Below, piece after piece: positions 10,779 to 21,434 of a DNA stretch of 64,000 nucleotides. The notes below the pieces were generated by a model. The model worked only from the letters and a program-made list of their open reading frames with translations, was not told the origin of the DNA and did no database searches. Position 1 is the stretch's first letter; the number at the start of each line of letters is the position of its first letter. The translations under genes were made by a program, and so were the position numbers. Source of the DNA: Monodelphis domestica (lineage: Eukaryota; Chordata; Mammalia; Didelphimorphia; Didelphidae); the NCBI RefSeq assembly GCF_027887165.1, contig NC_077228.1, positions 384,438,456-384,502,455 of the forward strand. The letters are read 5' to 3'.

Positions 10779-12113
10779 GATCAACACCTCACACCCTACA
10801 CCAAGATAAACTCAGAATGGTTGAATGACTTGAACATAAAGAAGGAAACTATAAGAAAATTAGGCGAACACAGAATTGCATACATGTCAGACCTTTGGGA
10901 AGGGAAAGACTTCAAAACCAAGCAAGAATTAGAAAGAGTTACAAAATGTAAAATAAACAATTTTGACTACATCAAATTAAAAAGCTTTTGTACAAACAAA
11001 ACCAATGTAACTAAAATCAGAAGGGTAGCAACAAATTGGGAAACAATCTTCATAAAAACCTCTGACAAAGGTTTAATTACTCAAATTTACAAAGAACTAA
11101 ATCAATTGTACAAAAAATCAAGCCATTCTCCAATTGATAAATGGGCAAGGGACATGAACAGGCAGTTCTCAGCCAAAGAAATCAAAACTCTTAATAAGCA
11201 CATGAAAAAGTGCTCTACATCTCTTATAATCAGAGAGATGCAAATCAAAACAACTCTGAGGTATCACCTCACACCTAGCAGATTGGCTAACATGACAGCT
11301 ATGGAAAGTAATGAATGCTGGAGGGGATGCGGCAAAGTGGGGACATTAATTCATTGCTGGTGGAGTTGTGAATTGGTCCAACCATTCTGGAGGGCAATTT
11401 GGAACTATGCCCAAAGGGTGATAAAAGACTGTCTGCCCTTTGACCCAGCTATAGCACTGCTGGGTTTGTACCCCAAAGAGATAATGGGCAAAAAGACTTG
11501 TACAAGAATATTCATAGCTGCACTCTTTGTGGTGGCCAAAAATTGGAAAATGAGGGGATGCCCTTCAATTGGGGAATGGCTGAACAAATTGTGGTATATG
11601 TTGGTGATGGAATACTATTGTGCTAAAAGGAATAATAAAGTGGAGGAGTTCCATGGAGACTGGAACAACCTCCAGGAAGTGATGCAGAGCGAGAGGAGCA
11701 GAACCAGGAGAACATTGTATACAGAGACTAATACACTGTGGTACAATCGAAGGTAATGGACTTCTCCATTAGGGACAATGCAATGTCCCTGAACAATCTG
11801 CAGGGATCTAAAAAATACTATCCACAAGCAGAGGATAAACTGTGGGAGTAAAACACCGATGAAAAGCAACTGCTTGACTACAGGGGTTGAGGGGATATGA
11901 CTGAGGAGAGACTCTAAATGAACACTCTAATGCAAATACCAACAACAGGGAAATGGGTTCGAGTCAAGAACACATGTGATAACCAGTGCAATCTTGCGTC
12001 GGCTATGGGAGAGGGAAAGGTGGTGGGAGGGGCGGCGGGGAGGAAATGATCTTTGTTTCCAGTGAATAATGTTTGGAAATGATCAAATAAAATAATGTTT
12101 AAAATTTTTTAAA
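10779..12113 (+). mobile_element. Recent 5'-truncated L1 insertion
   Basis: 1.3-kb 3' end of an L1. A long open frame (to 11756, entering the element in frame near 10780) encodes the ORF2 C-terminus: [109 protein letters not shown] and YYCAKRNN. The 3' UTR ends in an A/T-rich tail. AAGAGTCATTTTTTT is repeated at 10762-10776 and 12114-12128. The upstream endonuclease and RT domains are missing through 5' truncation. About 310 codons without a stop indicate a young copy. Confidence 0.93.
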
Positions 12114-12295
12114 AAGAGTCATTTTTTTAAAATTATGAAACACGTACAAAAAAGAACACTTCTATCTACAAAGCAGAACAGAAAAAATGAATTATATCTA
12201 AAACTGTAAATATGTATTATGTACAATATGCTTTTGAATAAAGGTATGATAATTTAATATAATACTTTCAGAGTTATCCGACTTGACAGTTTCTT

Positions 12296-12500
12296 TTGAA
12301 CATCTTTTTGTTCTCTTCTGTTAATTTTCTCTTCTTTCTTTTCCTTCTCCCCATTCTCCCGCTCTCCTTTTCTCCTCTACCTCCCTTTTTGGTCCTCCCT
12401 CTCCCCTTCCCCTTCATCTCTAACCTCCTACTCTTTTTTCTCTACCTAATTCTCCTCCTCTTTTCTCCTTCCTTTTCAATTCCCCTAACTCACCTCAAAA
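12296..12500. repeat. Pyrimidine-rich low-complexity tract
   Basis: About 200 bases, mostly C and T on the + strand (CTTCTCCCCATTCTCCCGCT and similar). The Phe/Leu/Pro frame it opens is a composition artefact. Confidence 0.8.
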
Positions 12501-12509
12501 ATTTTATTT

Positions 12510-12660
12510 TAAAAAATTAACAAACAAGCATAGTCAACAAATTGATTTTAAATATTTGCATGCCAAAAGAAATATGTCTCCTGCACCTAGAATCTATCAG
12601 TCCTTTGTCAGGAGGTAGCAGCATGCTTTAACATTGGTCCTCTGCAATTGTGATTTGTCA
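12510..12660 (-). repeat. L1 3' UTR relic, antisense
   Basis: AGGAGGTAGCAGCATGCTTT and following words match the antisense L1 3' UTR pattern seen more fully at 15462-16187. Confidence 0.45.
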
Positions 12661-12684
12661 TTGTTTCAATCAGGTTTCTTAAAT

Positions 12685-12800
12685 CTTATAAGGGAAATAC
12701 TTAATTGGGAAACATATTTGCAACCATTTTCATTGATAATAGTTCTCATATCCAAGGTACATGAGGAACTGATTCAAATATCTTAAAAATAAGGGCCATT

Positions 12801-12803
<3 letters not shown>
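12685..12803 (+). repeat. L1 ORF2 relic
   Basis: ACTTAATTGGGAAACATATT and the following bases translate in patches like the ORF2 segment that precedes the MNRQF motif. Strongly decayed. Confidence 0.4.

Positions 12804-12843
<40 letters not shown>
12804..12843. repeat. (AT)n microsatellite
   Basis: About 20 uninterrupted AT units next to the start of a SINE. Confidence 0.95.
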
Positions 12844-12846
<3 letters not shown>

Positions 12847-12850
12847 GACA

Positions 12851-13020
12851 GGGGCAGCTAGGTAACTCAATGGACAGAGAACCAGGCCTTGAAGAAGGGA
12901 GTTCCTATATTCTGGCCTCAGACACTTCCTAGCTGTTTGACCCTGGGCAAGTTACTTAACCACATTTGTCTAGTCTTTAGAGTTGTTAATAAATCAGAAA
13001 GTAAGGTGGGTTTTTTTTTA
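12851..13020 (+). repeat. Marsupial CORE-SINE (diverged)
   Basis: GGGGCAGCTAGGTAACTCAA head, GACCCTGGGCAAGTTACTTA core and a worn tail ending in poly-T. Confidence 0.8.
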
Positions 13021-13341
13021 AGACTAAGGACGATTCTCAAATAAGGAAAGCTAAATTATCAATAATCATGTTTTTTAAATGGTCCAAGTCACTTAACAAT
13101 GAAAGGGAAGAAAGTCAATCAAGCAGAGGAGTGAAGGATGCCCAGAGAGAAAACAGAATGGTTTTTGAGGGTGAAAAGAGAAATCTAAGGACTTAAAAGA
13201 AAAAAAAGTAGGAAACTTCATGCATTGCCTAGAATGACTCTTGTCTACTTTGAATTAAGGGGTCCAAATGGGAAGGATATACTGAGATATTTTTAAAATA
13301 ACTCTTTGCCTTGCATGGTTTGTGAAGTTTTGTTGATTTCT

Positions 13342-13540
13342 TTTTTTAAACCCTTACTTTCTGTCTTAGAATCAATACTGTGTTTTGCTTCCAAGGCAGA
13401 AGAGTGGTAAGGGCTAGGCAATGGGGGTTAAGTGACTTGCCCACAGTCACCCAGCTAGGAAGTGTCTGATGCCAGATTTGAACCAAGGACCTCCCATCTC
13501 TAGGCCTGACTTTCAATCTACTGAGCCACCCAGCTGCCTT
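13342..13540 (-). repeat. Marsupial CORE-SINE, antisense, perfect TSD
   Basis: Antisense copy from poly-T to CAGCTGCCTT. AGTTTTGTTGATTTCT occurs exactly at 13326-13341 and 13541-13556. Confidence 0.95.
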
Positions 13541-13556
13541 AGTTTTGTTGATTTCT

Positions 13557-14290
13557 AATAAAGAGTTTTTATTCTTCTAGGTCTTAAGATATAAACCTAA
13601 AAGTAACTAAGTAGAACTATGACAACAATAGCCACCATATATCCCCAATATATCAATGGGACAAACATTGGGTTTGATGTTAGAGGACATGAACACAAAA
13701 CCTCACTATTTCTTTGTTTTGTCTTACATAGGGCAAGTCAATAAAAACAATAGCCAACTTTAGAAAGCATTTTAAAGCTTAAAAACTAGAACATAATATA
13801 TATAGGAATATATCTACATCTACATTTATTTATATTTATAAGAAAAAACCTTCAAACACGAATTTAGCAGTTGTGCACTTCTGCTGGAATAACAAGAGGG
13901 AGCAGTACCCCCTAGTGGCTATACTGGTACTAGCAACACAACTAGATATTTCAAGATGAGGGGGTGGAAATGGGTGGAATATAATGGAAACCAAAGGATG
14001 ATAAGAGTTAAAGCTAGTTGTGGGCACTCTCGAATTCATTTCCTCATAGCTAATTTATGGATATTTGCTGTTAGTCCCCTCTCTTGACATACTGCTAGGT
14101 CTTCATTGTTACAAATCTAATTCATACTGAATATTTTCACTGGGTTAGAGCCAATGACCATATTTTACATAATTATAATTTGGAATAGTTTGAACTCAGA
14201 TATTTGAACTCAGATTCATGGGAACTCAGATAAATGGGACCATTTCACAGAATCCATTGTTCTCACTAAATGGGATCTAGCTATAATAAA
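13557..14290. other. Unassigned intergenic stretch
   Basis: AT-rich, with no convincing ORF, exon or named repeat; short frames here lack homology that I recognise. Confidence 0.5.
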
Positions 14291-14294
14291 GTTG

Positions 14295-14525
14295 GTAGAT
14301 AAGGCTGAGCTTGGGTCAGGAAGACCTGAATTCAAATCCCACTTCAAATACTTACTAGCAATGTTGACTCTGGACAATTCACTTTACCCCTATATTCCTC
14401 AGTTTCCTCAATTGTAAAATGGGCGTCATGATAGTATCTACCTCACAGGATTATTGTGAGGATCAAATAAGATATTTGTAAGGTGTTTAAGCACAATGTC
14501 TGACACATAGTAGACTAGAACTTGT
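14295..14525 (+). repeat. MIR-type SINE, nearly full length
   Basis: GTCAGGAAGACCTGAATTCA, CTCAGTTTCCTCAATTGTAA, AATGGGCGTCATGATAGTAT, CTACCTCACAGGATTATTGT and GATCAAATAAGATATTTGTA occur in order. Confidence 0.8.
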
Positions 14526-14883
14526 CAGACTTCTCTTGCCTAGAAATATAAGAGTCTAAAAAAGCTATGAGAAGTAAGTCACAGATTTCTTACTTATTCA
14601 GTTTGCATAATCCCATTTCACCACAGAATGAGAATTTGTCTTTAGAAAGTTAGATCTGTAGTAAAATCCTTACTATCAATATGTCATTTGATAAATCTCT
14701 TAATTTTCTTCAATTTCTTCACCAATAAGATAAGGAAAATCCCATAAGATTCACAGAGATTATTTAGTGCAACTCCTTTATTTTTTGTGCAAAGAAACCA
14801 AGACCCATTTATGCTTGAGGGCACATAAGTTTAGACATTACATGAAAAATAGTGATAAAATATTCTCCTCAAAAGTCAAAGTA

Positions 14884-15084
14884 GGGGGCAGCTGAGTGGT
14901 TCAATGGATTGAGAGCCAGGCCTAGAGATGGGAGGTCCTAGGTTCAAATGTGGCCTCAGACACTTCCCAACTGTGTGACCCTGGGCAAGTCACTTAACCC
15001 CCATTGCCTAGCCCTTACCACGCTTCTGCCTTAGAACCAATACACAGTATTGATTCTAAGATGGAAGGTAAGGGTTAAAAAAAA
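14884..15084 (+). repeat. Marsupial CORE-SINE, perfect TSD
   Basis: Complete copy. AAAAGTCAAAGTA is repeated exactly at 14871-14883 and 15085-15097. Confidence 0.95.
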
Positions 15085-15390
15085 AAAAGTCAAAGTATAT
15101 TCTCTCACATATACACAGGAAAACTGAGCACACATAGAATACAGTAGTAGAGAGAAATACTCAAAAGCTATGAAAATAGTAATGTTTATGTGACCAAAAG
15201 ATGAAAGTTTCTTTCATCCATATATACTCTCCATTTTAACATTTTCTTCCAGAAATTTCCTTCTCTACAGTTTTTTTTTATTTTTGGAAAGATATTTATT
15301 GCTTTGTTTTGTTTTCAAACTGACTAGAAATTTATCCTATATCTTTCTTATCCCCTGATTCAGAGAACCACCTTTAAAAAATAAACAAAA

Positions 15391-15461
15391 CCTCCAAGGC
15401 AGAAGAGTGATAAAGGTGAGACAATTGGGATTAAGTGATTTGCCAAGGATCACACAGCTAA
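15391..15461 (-). repeat. Marsupial SINE fragment, antisense
   Basis: CCTCCAAGGCAGAAGAGTGA, GATTAAGTGATTTGCCAAGG and ATCACACAGCTAA. Confidence 0.6.
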
Positions 15462-16187
15462 ACATATTTTTATATTAGTCATGTTGTAAAAGAAAACACA
15501 GATGAACTCTGCCCCCCCCCACAAGAAAATTAAAGAAAAATTTAAAAGATGCTTCCATCTGCATTCATACTCTGTCAATTCTTTATCTAGAGGTAGATAA
15601 CATTTTTTCTTTTTCTTTCTTCTTTTGAAACCTTAATTTCTCTTAGAACTGAATTGGTTCTAAGGCAGAAGAACTGTAAGACCTGCAGTAGGATTTAAGT
15701 AACTTGTCCAGGGTCACACAGCTAAGAAGTATCTAAGACCAAATTTGAATCTAGGTCTTCCTGACTTCAGACCTGGGGTGTTCTATCCACTGAACCACCT
15801 AGCTGCCCCTAAATTGCATTTTTCATCATAAGTCCTTCAGAATTGTCTTGGATCGTCGTATTGCTGAGAATAGCTAAATTATTCACATTTGATCATTGTG
15901 CAATGTTGCTGCTACTGTGTTCAGTGTTCTCCTGGTTCTGCTCATTTCATTTTGCATTAGTTTCACTTAAGTCTTTTTCAGATTTTTCTGAAATCCTCCT
16001 TGTCATTTCTTATAGCAAGATCAAGATCTATCAAAATCATACACTACAACTTGTTCAGCCATGCTCAAATTGATAGGTATCCCCTCAATTTCCAATTCTT
16101 TGCCACCACAAAAGAGCTACTATAAATATTTTTATGCATATAGGTCCTTTTCCTTTTTCAGTAGCAGTATTGCTGGATGTGGGTATT
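15462..16187 (-). repeat. L1 3' UTR, antisense, split by SINE and provirus
   Basis: GTGTTCTCCTGGTTCTGCTC, ATTTCATTTTGCATTAG, CAACTTGTTCAGCCATGCTC and CAATTCTTTGCCACCACAAA are the antisense marsupial L1 3' end. The same L1 continues at 17685-17762 (CCAAATTGTTCTCCAGATTG) beyond the small provirus. Confidence 0.8.
15624..15809 (-). repeat. Marsupial CORE-SINE in L1, antisense
   Basis: GGTTCTAAGGCAGAAGAACT, CCAGGGTCACACAGCTAAGA and CACCTAGCTGCCCC; more diverged than the TSD-bearing copies. Confidence 0.85.
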
Positions 16188-17684
16188 ATAAGATTAAAAA
16201 TTAATATCCAAAATAACTTCAAACATTATATTTAATAAGATTCACTAATAATAACAAAAATAAAAAAGCTAGAGTAAAAAGGAAGCTAACTCAGCCCTGG
16301 TCATGAGAGAAGAGAGAAAGAGAGGGCTGAGTTTCAGCCAACTATATACAAAACATGACCACACAACATGGTGGAGAGAGGAGAGGAATTCTGGGAAATA
16401 CAAAAGGAATTTTGGGAAATGTAGTGAAAAAATTTCCACTTATACATTCCCCATTGTGATCCTTTAGGGAGAGCAGTCTCCCCAAAGGGATAATTTTAAA
16501 CATAACCAACTTATAAATTGCAATAATTTACAGATAAAAGGAAAAGAGGACAAAGCCAATGATTGCTAAGTACATTGACAAAAAGCCAACGAGGGGGAAG
16601 TATGCCCTTTAGCATATGAGTGTACATTCAAAATAAATGCACCCAACCCCCCACAGTTCAATTTAGCACATCTCAAAGTTCACTTTGGATCTTCTGGTGT
16701 ACTGTATGGTTTCTGCAAGCATGCACCTTCTCCAAAAAGTTTGCATTCTGGATTCTGAGAGGTAATCTCCTGGTCTAAATTAGGCTCAAATTCAAATCAA
16801 AGTTCACAACAATAACATAGTCCTCCCCACTGAGGAGGATAAACACAGGGATCACTCAGGGATGCATAACTGAGTTATGAGGTATATGAATCAATGGGCA
16901 AAAGAAAATAAAAAACATCAAAAAATCCAAAATATTTTGGGAATGAAATATAAAATTTCAAAGTCTTATGTGTAAAAATACTAAGTTAAAGGAAAAATAA
17001 ATCTATAACAGGTCCTTGAATCAGGGCCTGATTAAAGTGATTTATGTAATTATGCACTTACCCAATCAGTAGCCAGGACTACAGAAAGTTTGCCACACTA
17101 TGAAAGACAGAAAAGATTTCAGCAGCAAATTGGGAAATAGTATTCCCTGATCTGATTTTACCTTTTCACTCAGGGATGCTAGAGCCAGGATGGAAGCCCA
17201 AATAAGGTGCTTGGTAGAATGTGGCTCAGGGAAGACCTGCCTCTGACATATGTCAAAACAGCCACAATCTCGAGCCCCAAGCAAGTTCAAGTCCTCTTGT
17301 CTTGGCTCAAAATTTTATCAATCCCACTGGGATTGGTTGATCTCTTTGACCTTGTACTTGATAGGCACTATGCAGGTCAGCTTTGTGCTTCTTTGGTATT
17401 GTGCAATGGCTCTTTTTGTATTCCTTTCTCCTGGAATCAGACAGAATCATTAAGCAAAGTCCCATAATTTTTTTATTTCATAATATTCATTAATAATAAC
17501 AAAAATAAAAAAGCTAGAGTAAAAAGGAAGCTAACTCAGCCATGATGTGAGAGAAGAGAGAGAGCAAGCGGAGTTTCAGCCAACTATATACAAAACGTGA
17601 CCACATAACATGGTGGAGAAAGGAAAGGAATTCTGGGAAATACAAAAAGAATTATGGGGAACGTAGTTCAAAGGTAGAGAATTT
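16188..17684 (-). mobile_element. Small LTR element (fossil) inserted in L1
   Basis: Two similar LTR-like blocks in the same direction (about 16188-16446 and 17463-17684; both contain AATAATAACAAAAATAAAAA and GAAGCTAACTCAGCC) flank about 1 kb of internal sequence. The strip next to the left LTR matches, in reverse, the internal strip upstream of the LTR at 56220, so it shares its 3' end with the large element at 46-56 kb. No gag or pol match was seen, so it is probably a non-autonomous or deleted relative. Broken. Confidence 0.65.
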
Positions 17685-17762
17685 TAGCCCTTTGAGCATA
17701 TTTCCAAATTGTTCTCCAGATTGGTTAGATCAATTCATAACTCCACCAATGGTGCATTAATG
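17685..17762 (-). repeat. L1 3' part, antisense, continuing from 16187
   Basis: GAGCATATTTCCAAATTGTT, CTCCAGATTGGTTAGATCAA and CAATGGTGCATTAATG are antisense L1. Together with 15810-16187 it brackets the small LTR element. Confidence 0.7.
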
Positions 17763-18046
17763 TACTAATTCAAGTTAGAAGTCTTCCAAATAAGATCAAG
17801 AGTGAAGCAAGGATCCCTATTATCACCTCTATTATTTAATATTGTACTAGAAATGCTAACAGTAGCAATTGGGGGGGAGGGGAGAAATTGAAGGGATTCA
17901 AGTAGGCAATGAAGAAACTAAACTATCAGTCTTTGCAGATGATATGATGGTATACTTAAAGAATCCTAGGAAATCAACTAAAAGGCTAGTGTAAATAATT
18001 AACAACTTTTGCAAAATTGTAGGGTATAAGATAAATCCACATAAAT

Positions 18047-18831
18047 ATAGGAACCGCTAGCAGTTCCTATATAATGAACCTGTGGGTGGTGACCTGAGAA
18101 GGAGAATGGAGGCTAGAGGAATATGGATGAATAGATTAAAGATAGAGGGGGAAATGCAGGAATAAAGACTCAGAGACAACAAATTAAAAACACGTGGGGA
18201 GTATTGAGCTCCGTAAATACCTCTCTAGAAAAAGATAACAAGTGGAGAAATTATAAGTATGAGAAGCAAGAGAACATGCATGGAGCCGAGAACTCCGGGA
18301 TATCCCCCATGGACCAGATGCCCAAGAGATTAATAGGAGATATGTGGGGCAACTGCGTTGCATAACTAGGCAGACATGAGGAGCATTATAGGCAAGACCA
18401 AGATGTAAGAGGCAAGAGGGAGAGAGGCAAGGGCAAGGGAGGCAAGGCAAAAGATGTAAGAGCAAGAGAGAGGCTCACACATGTTCCCCAACTTTTATTG
18501 AAGATTTTAGGAATATGAAGTGGGAGGTGATAAATGAATATGTGACATGATATAGGTTTTAACTTTGGTTGATTTGACAATGATGAAATCAAAGAGGAGG
18601 AGATTAATCCAACCTGTGGTTTGTAAAGGAATGTAGTCTGAGCCAGGACACTGTGGCTGGCAATGCCCCGCCCAGAAATTCGCCTGTCCTTTGCATTTGT
18701 CCTTTAGACTGTCCCTTTCCATACACTGATCATTAAGTGATCTGACCATGTGTCTGGTAAATTAATATATAGGATACAATATCAATACATCAATCATGCT
18801 TCCAAGATGCTAACATGTCTGGTATGCTACA
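18047..18831 (-). mobile_element. Solo LTR (fossil), probably class II, 6-bp TSD
   Basis: Flanked by ATAAAT (18041-18046 and 18832-18837). On the - strand it begins TGTAGCATACC, carries AATAAA about 300 bp later, and ends near an ACCCACAGGTTC word. A 6-bp duplication suits a beta-like (class II) family. The 28-bp palindrome at 18045-18072 covers its 3' edge. No internal region remains. Confidence 0.65.
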
Positions 18832-19061
18832 ATAAATCATCAACATTTTATATATTTCCAACATAACTTAGCAGCAGCAGTTAGAGAGAGAAACTCCATT
18901 TAAAATCACTCTAGACCAGTGGTTCTCAACCTTTCTAATGCTGTGACCCCGCAATATAGTTCCTCATGTTGTAGTGACCCCAAACCAAAAAATTATTTTG
19001 GTGGCTACTTCAAAACTGTAATTTCGCTATAGTTATGATTCAGAATGTAAATACCTGATAT

Positions 19062-19523
19062 TGTGAACTTCAAAACTACTCAACCCTGTTCAAACCATTC
19101 TTTAGAGGATGGGATTTGGCTATTTCCTGATCAATAACAATAGAGATACTTGGAATGACAGAATCAGGTCTTGGAAACTACAATCTCCACCCTACTCAAG
19201 CTAACAGGATTTAGGAAGGGCTGCAGCAAAGCTCAAGATTTAATTATTTGAGAATATGACCTTCAACAGACATGTGCAAAGGGGACAGACCTCTGGGCGG
19301 TCCTGGGTTAAGCTAGAGCCACCATTGGCACAGGGGAGACACAGGAAGTGAGGTAGAGGACAGCTGAGGAGTCTAGGGACTTCCTGTGTGGAGAGAGAGT
19401 GTGGTGGTTGGAGCCTGGTGCTTGGAGTGGAGGCCCTCAGACTGTTTCTCCATTTTGGTCACGTGAGTGATAGGGACTGAGCCTAAGCAGAGTGGGTATT
19501 TAAGCCCTATTCCCTTCTCTCCC

Positions 19524-19612
<89 letters not shown>

Positions 19613-19755
19613 CCTTTCTTCCTCTTGTTAGTATTTAAAAACTCCAGAAAAGGTTGACTGCTGACTTGAGTTTTCATTTAGGAATTACATAGCTGAATTC
19701 CTTGGCGACCTTAAATTAATATATATCAGTCTTTTGATGTGATTTCCATATCACA
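19062..19755 (+). mobile_element. Solo LTR (fossil), 4-bp TSD, inside hAT
   Basis: TG...CA element of 694 bp. ATAT is repeated at 19058-19061 and 19756-19759. It shares long stretches with the LTR at 47468-48133 (for example CTATTTCCTGATCAATAACA) and looser similarity with 60273-60956. A 4-bp duplication fits class I (gamma-like) integration. Contains a long CT tract. Confidence 0.85.
19524..19609. repeat. (CT)n microsatellite
   Basis: About 85 bases of nearly pure CT inside the LTR, downstream of a GTATTTAAGCCC TATA-like site. Confidence 0.95.
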
Positions 19756-19939
19756 ATATGCATTATGTATTCTCATTGCTACAAATTGAGAGGTTGAGAA
19801 CCGCTGCTCTAGACAACATAAAGTATTTAGGAATCTATCTACCAAGACAAACATAGGAATTATGTGAACACAAGTACAAAATACTTTTCACATAATTAAA
19901 ACTAGATCTAAATAATTGAAAAAAACATTAGTGTCCAAA

Positions 19940-20464
19940 TTTTTTATATCTTATCTTTTCATTTTCAAAATTGAGTTTCATTATATCCTCTTGAGGAAAG
20001 AATTCTTATTCCATAAGAGAGGGATTAGAAAAACAAGGTCAGGTATGAGGCATTATTTATCATAATATCCTAGCATGGGCAGTTAGATAGAATTCCTGAG
20101 ATGATGAGAACTCTATATGAAATGAATCTATTGCATTGAAAAACCAAGTCACTTGTGTAGGCAGCAAGCAGTGCAAGAGAGCGAGGCAGGCCGAGTTTTC
20201 AGTCATCCTCTGACTTATTGAGCATGTTTATGTAACGCCTCCATTTATGTGGATGCAATTTCCTTATCAGGCCACTGAAAAGGTGTGTCTTTCCATTGTC
20301 AAACAACTCATTTCCATTCCCTTCATCATATGTAGCTTGCTTTTATTCTCATTTAAATTAAGATTTTATTATTATTATGAACATGACAAAAATAACAAAC
20401 TTGATTATTTTCATATATAATGTACAGAAAAAAGAGATCCTATAGGAAATCGGATGTCTCTATT
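19940..20464. other. Unassigned intergenic stretch
   Basis: No ORF, exon or named repeat recognised. Confidence 0.4.
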
Positions 20465-20722
20465 ATATGTTGTTGTTGTGCAATCATTTAATCATGTCCT
20501 ACTCTTCATGACTCCATAGACCATGCTGAAGTTTTCTTGCAGAGATCCTGGAATGGTTTGCCATTTCCTTCTTCAGCTCATTTTATAGATGAGGAAAGTG
20601 AGGCAAACAGGGTTAAATGACTTGCCAAGGTTCATACAGTTGGTGTTTGTGGCTAGATTTTAACTTGTGTCTTCCTAAGTCCAAGGTCATCACTCTATCC
20701 ACTGAGCCACTTAGCTACCTCC
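20465..20722 (-). repeat. Second-type marsupial SINE, antisense
   Basis: TGTTGTTGTGCAATCATTTA, TGCCATTTCCTTCTTCAGCT, CATTTTATAGATGAGGAAAG and TATCCACTGAGCCACTTAGC in order. Confidence 0.85.
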
Positions 20723-20989
20723 TTTACATACAGTTATTTTAAAAATATAACAAATTTAATATAATAATTCTAAAAATGTCTTGCTTTTCTGTCTCATTCT
20801 TTCTGTTCTTTTAGGTAGATTTTTCAAATGCCTTATGTAATGGAGTGTGAGTCCATTTCCTCCCCTCAAATACTATGGAAGCAGGAATTGAGACAAAACA
20901 TCAGATCAAGAATTCAGGTAGTAAATAATACCCAAATCCTCATTTCAAGATGAGAAATAATGCTGCCTATTGTTGATGTTAACTGAGAA

Positions 20990-21430
20990 AAAACACAGAA
21001 CTATTAAAATATTCAGGAAAAAAAAACACTCTTTAATTAAGGAAAGGGGTACAGTGCTAGATTAGACCTCCACACAGAGCTGCATGCCACACGCCTGGTC
21101 GCTCTGGTCACTGACCCCTGGGAATGCCAAATAGATTGGACAATTCCAAGGAGCCATTAAAGTTGGGAAGCTTAAATACCTTTCTAGGGGGACATGGGGA
21201 ACGGAGGATGAGAGGGACAATTGATTGACTTTGCAATGGTAACAGAAAAATGAGGAGTTCCAGACAGGAATAACAGTGAGAGGTGGATGCTTTACAATGG
21301 ACAGAAAAGGGAAAGATCAGGTCAAGGCCTGGACAACATAGATAAAGGACTTTGGCCTAAGGAGGGAAACCATTGGGACAAAAGAAATACTTAACACCTG
21401 ATGGGATTAGCCATCCCCACTTAAACTCCT
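20990..21430 (-). mobile_element. LTR (fossil), antisense, one arm of a head-to-head pair
   Basis: On the - strand it has TATTTAAGCTTCCCAACTTT followed by a region ending near TTTTAATAGTTC. The same promoter-to-end block occurs on the + strand at about 21625-21835. Outer edges approximate. Confidence 0.6.
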
Positions 21431-21434
21431 TAAA

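Larger units (their letters stand above)
18917..19806. mobile_element. hAT MITE (SPIN/Charlie-like) split by an LTR
   Basis: Terminal inverted repeats CAGTGGTTCTCAACC and GGTTGAGAACCGCTG, with the exact 8-bp duplication CTCTAGAC at 18909-18916 and 19807-19814. Internal words (CCTCATGTTGTAGTGACCCC, GGTGGCTACTTC) match the SPIN-like mammalian hAT pattern as I remember it. Without the LTR it is about 200 bp. Confidence 0.85.
17783..19935 (+). repeat. L1 ORF2 fragment hosting two nested insertions
   Basis: L1 reverse-transcriptase region including the FADDMM active-site box (TTTGCAGATGATATGATG, about 17934). The L1 continues at 18838-18908 (AGAGAGAGAAACTCCATTTA) and 19815-19935 (TATTTAGGAATCTATCTACC), in the order of an intact ORF2, so 18047-18831 and 18917-19806 are later insertions. 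Confidence 0.85.

Noticed and set aside
12296-12520. Hydrophobic-looking Phe/Leu/Pro frame
   Set aside because: Comes from a pyrimidine-rich low-complexity tract, with no start context and no conserved motif.
17066-17467. Overlapping frames inside the small LTR element
   Set aside because: No gag, pol or env motif that I can recognise; short and on opposite strands.
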